Made by a program: the position numbers and the translations under genes. This document shows positions 58,558-64,000 of a stretch of DNA of 64,000 nucleotides, in pieces. Within the stretch, counting starts at the first letter, position 1. Each line of letters begins with the position of its first letter. The notes beneath the pieces were generated by a model that saw only the letters and a program-made list of their open reading frames with translations, did no database searches and had not been told where the DNA came from. Source of the DNA: Guopingia tenuis (GTDB taxonomy: Bacteria > Bacillota > Clostridia > Christensenellales > Christensenellaceae); contig NZ_JACRSS010000001.1 of assembly GCF_014384805.1 (NCBI RefSeq), positions 930,001 through 994,000 of the forward strand, written 5' to 3'.

Positions 58558-59613
58558 ATGAAAAAAGACATGGAAAATATCCTCGCCCGGCACCGGGCAA
58601 GATATCCAAAAATGGCGCTGCAGGATGCCGTCAAGCTGTTTTATCAGCAGTGTTTTGGCCCGGGGCACATGGCAGAAATGCCAAAGGCCCGGCAGGCCAT
58701 AGAAGCGGAATGCCAAAGCCTTGCTCCTGCGTCCTCCGCCCTGCTGGAGGATATCGGCGGCGGCCTCTGCCGGATGTATCTGGATTCCCCGGACTTCCGC
58801 CCGATGGATCCTGCCCTGGCGGCCGGCCTGTTTGTGCGGACGGCGGCGGAAGCCCCTTCCCAGTCCCTGGCCTTTCCGGCGGCCCTCTCCCTTTTGGAGA
58901 GCCAGGCGGCCGGCGGCCTTTGGGGGCCTTCCGGGGAGGCCCTTGCCTTTTTGAAGCAATACCGGGCGCAGGGCTGCCCCAGCCTGCACCACAGCGAGGC
59001 CTATCGGGCCGCCTATCATCCCCATTACCGGGTCATCCGCCGCCAGCTGGCGGAATATCTGCCCGCCCTTCGTTTTCTTCATGCGCTTTCTGTGGGCGGG
59101 AAACGCGCCGTCGTGGCCATTGACGGGCGCTGCGGCAGCGGCAAAACCACGCTGGCCAGCCTGGCCTCTGCGTGCCTGCCCTGCACGGTCTTTCATATGG
59201 ACGACTTTTTCCTTCCTCCCCAGCTCCGCACGCCCCAGCGTCTCGCCCAGCCGGGGGAAAACGTCCATCACGAGCGTTTTTTATCCGAAGTGCTGCTCCC
59301 CCTGTCCCAGGGACGGCAGGTGGTATACCAGCCCTTTTCCTGCCGGACCGGCGCGCTTCAGCCGCCAGTCTGCTGCCAGCCCAAGCCGCTGGTGATCGTG
59401 GAAGGGTCCTATTCCATGCATCCCTCTCTGCTGCCCTATTATACCCATACGCTGGTGCTGCAGATTACCTCCGATGAACAGCGGCGGCGGCTTCTGCTCC
59501 GCGAGGGAAAGGAGGGCTTCTCCGCCTTTGCCGGCCGGTGGATCCCCCTGGAGGAAGAATATTTTTCCAAATATAAGCTGGCCGAGCTGTCCAGCTTTAC
59601 ATTGACATTTTGA
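58558..59613 (+). CDS. P-loop kinase (uridine kinase-like) with an extra N-terminal domain
   Basis: A 351-residue protein. The C-terminal half (from about 180) is a uridine/phosphoribulokinase-type kinase: P-loop AIDGRCGSGKTTLAS (190-200), VFHMDDFFLPPQLRT, NVHHERF, VIVEGSYSMHPSL and a lid with RRRLLLREGKEG. The first 175 residues (LQDAVKLFYQQCFGPGH, CRMYLDSPDFRP, HHSEAYRAAYHPHYRVI) are an additional domain I cannot assign. I chose the ATG at 58558, after AGGGGGAAAGCA. It is followed by an ECF S component gene, so it may phosphorylate and trap the imported vitamin or nucleoside. Confidence 0.8.
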   Translation: MKKDMENILARHRARYPKMALQDAVKLFYQQCFGPGHMAEMPKARQAIEAECQSLAPASSALLEDIGGGLCRMYLDSPDFRPMDPALAAGLFVRTAAEAPSQSLAFPAALSLLESQAAGGLWGPSGEALAFLKQYRAQGCPSLHHSEAYRAAYHPHYRVIRRQLAEYLPALRFLHALSVGGKRAVVAIDGRCGSGKTTLASLASACLPCTVFHMDDFFLPPQLRTPQRLAQPGENVHHERFLSEVLLPLSQGRQVVYQPFSCRTGALQPPVCCQPKPLVIVEGSYSMHPSLLPYYTHTLVLQITSDEQRRRLLLREGKEGFSAFAGRWIPLEEEYFSKYKLAELSSFTLTF

Positions 59614-59635
59614 AACTACAAAAGGAGATCTTTTT

Positions 59636-60151
59636 ATGACGAACACACGAAAACTCATCTATTCGGCCATCTGTCTGGCCATCGGGCTTTTACTCCCCCA
59701 GGTCTTTCATATGTTCTCGGTGGCCAACGCCGGGTCTGTATTCTGTCCCATGCACCTGCCGGTTCTGCTCTGCGGCTTTCTCTGCGGATGGATCTGGGGC
59801 GGCGCCGTGGGTATTCTGGTACCTCTGCTGTCCTCGTTGATCACGGGCATGCCTCCCGCCCCCATGAATATCTCCATGATGTTGGAACTGTGCGCCTATG
59901 GCGCCCTGGCCGGAGTGTTCTATAAGGTCACGAAAAAGAAGGTGTTTCTCACTCTGATTTTGGCCATGCTGGGCGGCCGCATCGTTCTGGGTATTGCCAA
60001 TACCGTGATCTTCGGCCTTTCGGGAACCGCCTATGGCTTCACCACCTTCCTCACCAGTGCCTTTGTCACGGCGCTTCCGGGCATTGTCATCCAGCTTGTC
60101 CTCATCCCCGTCATCCTCTTCGCTCTCAAAAAGGCGAAGCTGGCCGATTGA
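59636..60151 (+). CDS. ECF transporter S component (substrate unknown)
   Basis: A 171-residue protein with about six TM helices and the ECF S-component pattern CPMHLPVLLCGFLCGWIWGGAVGILVPLLSSLITGMPPAPMNISMMLELCAYGALAGVFY. This wording is shared with S components sometimes assigned to pantothenate or other vitamins, but the substrate cannot be fixed. AAAGGAG precedes it; gap to the kinase 22 bases. It needs a shared ECF module encoded elsewhere. Confidence 0.85.
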   Translation: MTNTRKLIYSAICLAIGLLLPQVFHMFSVANAGSVFCPMHLPVLLCGFLCGWIWGGAVGILVPLLSSLITGMPPAPMNISMMLELCAYGALAGVFYKVTKKKVFLTLILAMLGGRIVLGIANTVIFGLSGTAYGFTTFLTSAFVTALPGIVIQLVLIPVILFALKKAKLAD

Positions 60152-60208
60152 TTTTCCGCCGCTGCCCTGTTATACTTAAAAATATATATATGTTGCAGGG
60201 AGGCTACT

Positions 60209-60622
60209 ATGCGGAAATCGACAATCATTGCAACACTATCTGCCCCGCCCGAAACCGTTTGGGACGTGGTGACCAATCATCAGGATATCGAATGGCGTAG
60301 CGATCTTTCCCGGGTGGAAGTATCTCTGGATGGCAGGCATTTTACGGAATTTTCCACAAACGGCCATTCCACCAGCTTCTCTATCTTGGAAAAGACGCCT
60401 TATGAGCGCTATGCATTTTCCATGCGCAGCAACATTTTTTCCGGCGAATGGGAGGGCCTCTTTTCCAGAACCCCCACGGGGGGAACCCATATTATCTTCA
60501 CAGAAATCCTGCAAATGCGGAATATCTGTTGGCAGATTCTCTCCTATTTTCTTCTTCCCCTGAAGAAAAAGCAGAAGGCATATATCCGCGACCTGGAAAG
60601 GAAATTGGAAACAATTATATAA
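60209..60622 (+). CDS. SRPBCC (START-like) domain protein
   Basis: A 137-residue protein of the polyketide-cyclase/START-like SRPBCC fold: STIIATLSAPPETVWDVVTNHQDIEWRSDLSRVEV, then a strand-rich middle and a long C-terminal helix (LLPLKKKQKAYIRDLERKLE). It would bind a hydrophobic ligand in a cavity. Ligand unknown. Confidence 0.82.
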   Translation: MRKSTIIATLSAPPETVWDVVTNHQDIEWRSDLSRVEVSLDGRHFTEFSTNGHSTSFSILEKTPYERYAFSMRSNIFSGEWEGLFSRTPTGGTHIIFTEILQMRNICWQILSYFLLPLKKKQKAYIRDLERKLETII

Positions 60623-60629
60623 CAAGGCA

Positions 60630-60655
60630 AAAAACCACGGCATGCCGTGGTTTTT
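60630..60655 (+). terminator. Bidirectional terminator
   Basis: A perfect 13-bp palindrome (60630-60642 with 60643-60655) with A and T ends, between the converging SRPBCC and flavin oxidoreductase genes. Confidence 0.88.
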
Positions 60656-60676
60656 ATATTGATAAATCTATCCGCC

Positions 60677-61687
60677 CTATTTTCTCGCCGGCGGACCGGG
60701 ACAGCGGTCTCCGTCTGTGCGGAACTGGCATGCCTTGCATTTCCGGCAGCCAATATAATCCGGATCCTCCGCCGCGTGAAGCGCAAAATCCGGGTCTGCC
60801 AGGAACGGCCGGCCATAGGCAATCAGATCGCAGGCGTCTTCCCGCAGCAGTTCGTTTCCCCGGCGCAGTGTCTGCAAATCATTGACCACCGTGACCGGGA
60901 TATTCACATGCTGTTTGACACGCGTCCCTGTATACACAAAGGCATTATAGGGAAAATCTTCCGGGATATCCAGGGAACGGTCTGCCGGGATGCCGCCGGA
61001 AACATGCAACATCTCAACGCCCAGCTTCTCCATAGCCTGCGCCAACGCAATATCTCCTTCCAGCGTTTCTGTCCATCCCATGCGGCAGGACAAAATAAAG
61101 GAATCGTCTATACATTCCCGGCATCCCTCTATGATTTCCTTCAGCAGCGTCAGCCGTCCCTCCAAATCCCCGCCGTAGCGATCCTGCCGGGTATTCTCGA
61201 TGGGCGAATGCACCGCGTTCAGAAACGAGCCATGGGCGCAGTGCAGCTCGGCCCCGTCGCAGCCCGCCTCCTTCAAGAGGCGCACGGAATGCACAAAATC
61301 CCGCCCGATTTCCGCCATTTTTTCTGTGGAAAGCTCGGTCACCTTGCGCCCGCCGCCGCCAGAAGCGTCAAACCCAGCATAGGCAAGCTGGGCAAAGAAG
61401 CGGGTTCCTCCCGCGTGGCAGGCATCGGCAATTTTTTTGATAAAGCAGAGATGCTCCCGCTTATACGCGCCGGCCCGGTCCAACAGATCGTTTTCCGGGG
61501 AGACGAGAAGCGCCTGGCAAATGAGCAAGCCCATGCCCTTTCCGGCTCTTTTCAAATAATGGGCCAGCGTCTTTTCCGACATGCCGCCGTCCTTTTCCGG
61601 CCACCCAAAGGGCAGCATCGGCGCCATCACAATCCGGTTTTCAAAGGTCACCTGCTTCACCTGAAGCGGCTGATTCCATTCTGCCAT
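60677..61687 (-). CDS. NADH:flavin oxidoreductase (old yellow enzyme family)
   Basis: A 336-residue single-domain FMN enzyme: N-terminal LQVKQVTFENRIVMAPMLPFG, HGSFLNAVHSPIENTRQDRYGGDLEGRLTLLKEII (the family signature), and CRMGWTETLEGDIALAQAMEK. The C-terminus has CRKCKACQF, a short Cys cluster, but no second domain like that of 2,4-dienoyl-CoA reductase. It reduces activated C=C bonds with NAD(P)H. Substrate unknown. Confidence 0.88.
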   Translation of the reverse strand: MAEWNQPLQVKQVTFENRIVMAPMLPFGWPEKDGGMSEKTLAHYLKRAGKGMGLLICQALLVSPENDLLDRAGAYKREHLCFIKKIADACHAGGTRFFAQLAYAGFDASGGGGRKVTELSTEKMAEIGRDFVHSVRLLKEAGCDGAELHCAHGSFLNAVHSPIENTRQDRYGGDLEGRLTLLKEIIEGCRECIDDSFILSCRMGWTETLEGDIALAQAMEKLGVEMLHVSGGIPADRSLDIPEDFPYNAFVYTGTRVKQHVNIPVTVVNDLQTLRRGNELLREDACDLIAYGRPFLADPDFALHAAEDPDYIGCRKCKACQFRTDGDRCPGPPARK

Positions 61688-61758
61688 AATAATCCCTTCC
61701 TTTTTTCAATGGATTTGTTTCATTATACTCCTCTTCTCTGGGAAAAGCCATGAAAATA

Positions 61759-61787
61759 TTGACTTTTGGCCGCCGCTATATTATAAT
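61759..61787 (+). promoter_or_regulatory. Promoter of the mntP leader
   Basis: TTGACT (61759-61764), 17-bp spacer, TATAAT (61782-61787), with the expected start near 61794. Confidence 0.9.
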
Positions 61788-61797
61788 CCCAAAGTAT

Positions 61798-61936
61798 ATA
61801 AGAAAAAGGGTCCTGTGAGGGAGTAATTTGCGCGGTTCGTTCGCGTGGCAAGTCAACATACTGGCGTTTTTGCCTGGTTTGCCTTAATGAATGAGACTCA
61901 TATATAGCCTTGGTCGCTATATTTGAGTTTTTTTTT
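61798..61936 (+). ncRNA. yybP-ykoY manganese riboswitch with terminator
   Basis: The leader has yybP-ykoY hallmarks: GAGGGAGTAATTT near 61817, AAGTCAACATACTGG near 61851 and AATGAATGAGACT near 61887. It is followed by a hairpin, ACTCA..ATATAGC with GCTATAT..TGAGT (61896-61928), and nine T. Manganese binding would prevent the terminator and let mntP be read. The 361 bases from the oxidoreductase to mntP hold this element and its promoter. Confidence 0.9.
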
Positions 61937-62049
61937 GCCCACTCCTCTGTTTTTTTAGGAAAAGGTTTTTGAGAGGATGTGGGCAAGCATATACATGACA
62001 AGGGGAAATATGGCTTCCCCGGCCATTTTTGCCCCATTTAGGAGGTAGT

Positions 62050-62592
62050 ATGGGAATCATCGAAATTCTTCTGATCGGATTGGGCCTGAGCATGGACGCC
62101 GCGGCCGTTTCCATGACGGACGGCATGTGCGGCCGGGAGCTCAGCCGCGGCAAAACCTTTCTGATCCCGGCTTCTTTCGGCATCTTCCAGGCCCTCATGC
62201 CGCTGCTTGGCTATTATGCCGGCAGCCTCTTTTCGGAATTTCTGGATGCCTATGCCGGAATCGTGGTATTGCTGATCTTAGGCGTTATCGGCGGCAAAAT
62301 GATCTATGACGGCCTTCGCAAAGAGGAGGAACGCGTATGTCGCCGGCTCACCGGGCTCACGATTTTCCTTCAGGCCGTTGCCACCAGCATCGACGCCTTT
62401 GCCGTTGGGGTGGGCTTCAGCGCCATGCGCGTCCAGATTCTCCCCACCGTTCTTCTCATCGGCGCAATCACCTTCGTATGTTCACTAACCGCGGTGTTTG
62501 TGGGCAAACGGTTTGGCAACTGGCTGGGAGATAAGGCGCAGATTTTGGGCGGCGTCATCCTGATCCTCATTGGCATCAAATCACTCTTTTAA
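62050..62592 (+). CDS. mntP: Manganese efflux pump MntP
   Basis: A 180-residue six-helix membrane protein with the MntP repeat: LIGLGLSMDAAAVSMTDGM and, in the second half, AVATSIDAFAVGVGFSAM, each with the conserved Asp in the helix. It exports Mn2+ when too high. GGAGG precedes the ATG at 62050. Its place behind a manganese riboswitch confirms the role. Confidence 0.95.
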   Translation: MGIIEILLIGLGLSMDAAAVSMTDGMCGRELSRGKTFLIPASFGIFQALMPLLGYYAGSLFSEFLDAYAGIVVLLILGVIGGKMIYDGLRKEEERVCRRLTGLTIFLQAVATSIDAFAVGVGFSAMRVQILPTVLLIGAITFVCSLTAVFVGKRFGNWLGDKAQILGGVILILIGIKSLF

Positions 62593-62607
62593 AAAGGAGG
62601 TTTTTTT

Positions 62608-63102
62608 ATGACTCAAATGGAGCAAACCCTGCGCGCCCTGGATGCACACGGCGTTTCCTATCAACTCTATACCCATCCCGCTGTTTTCACCATCGAGGAA
62701 ATGGATGCGCTGGATCTTGAGGGCAAAGACAACGTCGCTAAAAATCTGTTTCTGCGCAACGCCAATGGTAAGCAGCATTTTCTCATTGTGATGAAAAAGG
62801 ACAAGCATGCCAATTTAAAGGCCCTGCGGCAGCAGCTGGGGACGACGCCCCTGAGCTTTGCCTCGCCGGAACGGCTGGAAAAGCATCTGCATCTGGAAAA
62901 GGGCGCAGTGACGCCCCTTGGGGTTTTATTCAACAGCGACCACGACGTTACCGTTGCCTTTGACCAGAATTTTCTTGGCGAAGATGCTATTGGCGTCCAT
63001 CCCTGCGATAACCGGGCGACGGTTTTCCTCTCTTTTGCGGATCTGCGCGCTTTTGTGGAGGCTGTTGGCAACCCCACCTGCCTCATCGCTCTGGAAGGAT
63101 AG
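62608..63102 (+). CDS. YbaK/ProX-type aminoacyl-tRNA deacylase
   Basis: A 164-residue stand-alone editing-domain protein, similar to PrdX/ProXp: MDALDLEGKDNVAKNLFLRN with the active-site Lys, LIVMKKDKHANLKALRQQLG, LEKGAVTPLGVLFNSDHDVTVAFDQ and GVHPCDNRATVFLSFADL. Relatives clear Ala or Cys from tRNA-Pro. The start follows AAAAGGAGG, 15 bases behind mntP, so it may be read in the same transcript. Confidence 0.88.
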   Translation: MTQMEQTLRALDAHGVSYQLYTHPAVFTIEEMDALDLEGKDNVAKNLFLRNANGKQHFLIVMKKDKHANLKALRQQLGTTPLSFASPERLEKHLHLEKGAVTPLGVLFNSDHDVTVAFDQNFLGEDAIGVHPCDNRATVFLSFADLRAFVEAVGNPTCLIALEG

Positions 63103-63836
63103 AGTGCATCCAGCCCGGCGTGAAAAAAACCGAAGAGCAGCCTCGGGCGCTGTTGATCCCCGGATTTGAGCAGTTCCGCTTTGAAAAACCACACCCGTTT
63201 AGAGAAGCAGAGATATCGCCCCGGCGGGGAAAATCATCGCCAGGTCATTTTTTACCGCGATTCAGAATCCCTCCTCGCCGGGATTTAAACCGTTTTTCAG
63301 AAAAAATTTGCCTGTTTGGAGATCGGAAAAACCCATCCCTTCCCGCAGGAGGCGTCTGTTTCCCATTCTAAAAAGGGAAATTATGGCTTTATCTTTGGCG
63401 CGCCCGCTCTCATCCTCGGAGCAAACCGGCTTGGATTATCCAAATGCAATGGCTGACAGCCGTTTCTCTTGGGCTGGGGGGCTCCCTCCCGTCATGCGGG
63501 AATGTTTCGTTCTTTGGGAATGTCCTCGGAAGAGGCAGTTTTTGGGGCTTTATGCCTTGAGTATCCAGCAAAGGCGCTGGGCCGCCCAACTGCCGAGGCC
63601 CGGCAATCGCATCGCCCTCATTTCGCATCATATAAATATTACATTATCGTAATATTTTAAAGATTGCCGTATTTGTGTCATAATTTAAAATAACCGGTAA
63701 AAATCCGAATTTTTGGCGGTTATTTCGTTTTGCTATTATTTTATATTTCTCCTATACTTGGGTTGTAAGCAATAATTTGTTATATAAATATTACGTTTAT
63801 TACAAATTATTGCAGACCGTACGAAAGGAGAAATGC
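63103..63836. other. Gene-poor stretch with palindromic promoter region
   Basis: About 730 bases. The left 500 are GC-rich with overlapping short frames in several phases and no recognisable protein, perhaps decayed coding DNA. From 63630 the sequence turns AT-rich: a hairpin AAATATTAC/GTAATATTT (63636-63659) and a perfect 12-bp inverted repeat GCAATAATTTGT/ACAAATTATTGC (63769-63780, 63802-63813) stand before the next gene. Confidence 0.55.
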
Positions 63837-64000
63837 ATGAAAAAGAAACCGATTGCTGCCGCAGCGGCAGCAGCTATCTGCCTCACTCTTCCCCTGAGCG
63901 CCCTCGCCGCCCCATCGCCGCGGGAAGATCTCTTAAAAAACGGGGATAAGGACAGCGTGGTCTATTCCGTGCAGCAAAAGCTCTATGAAAGCGGATTTTT
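63837..64000 (+). CDS. Exported peptidoglycan-binding protein (partial)
   Basis: The first 54 codons of a gene cut by the window edge. It has an Ala-rich signal peptide (KKKPIAAAAAAAICLTLPLSALA) and then the start of a PG_binding_1 domain (KDSVVYSVQQKLYESGF). AAAGGAG lies eight bases upstream. This beginning is typical of spore cortex-lytic enzymes such as SleB and other wall hydrolases, but the catalytic part is outside the window. Confidence 0.7.
   Translation, partial: MKKKPIAAAAAAAICLTLPLSALAAPSPREDLLKNGDKDSVVYSVQQKLYESGF

Noticed and set aside
63120..63371. 83-codon frame after the YbaK-type gene
   Set aside because: No ribosome binding site and no recognisable domain; probably decayed or random GC-rich sequence.

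Overview
The window looks like chromosome from a Gram-positive anaerobe of the Clostridia (Bacillota). The signs are an oxygen-independent class III ribonucleotide reductase with its activase, strong AGGAGG-type ribosome binding sites, TTGACA/TATAAT promoters, tRNA genes with encoded CCA, cell-wall anchoring and lipoprotein signals, ECF-type vitamin transport, and many proteins seen mainly in gut Clostridia (DUF3793, DUF3842, DUF5714 types). Base composition is moderately GC-rich, with AT-rich promoters. I cannot name the species.

Layout. 0-3 kb: a Zur-type regulator with a znuA-znuC-znuB zinc importer under a Fur/Zur-like palindrome. 3.2-7.5 kb: an RND exporter carrying a long coiled-coil insert, behind its MarR regulator. 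7.6-10.6 kb: a copper operon (copA with a chaperone-like tail, then csoR) with a CsoR operator. 10.7-11.8 kb: flavodoxin and DUF3793 behind a DtxR-like iron box. 12-14.6 kb: a zinc/cadmium P-type ATPase whose metal-binding domain is a separate gene, with an ArsR regulator and operator. 14.9-16.6 kb: a phosphodiesterase and a WYL regulator. 16.7-17.7 kb: tRNA-Pro, a 650-base non-coding region of diverged tandem repeats, and tRNA-Arg. 18-22.6 kb: a sortase-anchored beta-helix surface protein, a predicted 272-bp invertible promoter segment and a tyrosine recombinase. 22.8-25.3 kb: DinB polymerase and small proteins. 25.4-35 kb: an eight-gene acid-sugar catabolic operon with a divergent PrpR-like regulator. 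35.2-37.1 kb: a beta-helix lipoprotein. 37.3-40.1 kb: nrdD-nrdG. 40.5-46.2 kb: a MATE exporter behind a riboswitch-like leader, then a MarR regulator and a heterodimeric ABC exporter. 46.4-48.1 kb: an AbrB regulator with an ABC-2 transporter. 48.5-53.2 kb: a birA-bioY-bioB-bioD-bioA operon under a BirA operator. 53.5-60.7 kb: glycosyltransferase-like, Nudix, HAD, alcohol dehydrogenase, DUF3842, a kinase fusion with an ECF S component behind a terminator leader, and an SRPBCC protein. 60.7-64 kb: an old-yellow-enzyme relative, mntP behind a yybP-ykoY manganese riboswitch, a YbaK-type deacylase, a gene-poor stretch, and the start of an exported peptidoglycan-binding protein cut by the window edge.

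The strongest themes are metal homeostasis (zinc, copper, zinc/cadmium, iron, manganese, each with its own cis-element), drug or small-molecule export, and cell-surface variation. The most striking signal is two perfect 22-bp inverted repeats bracketing promoter-like DNA, directly beside a complete tyrosine recombinase and upstream of an LPxTG-type surface protein. That is the architecture of an ON/OFF phase switch.
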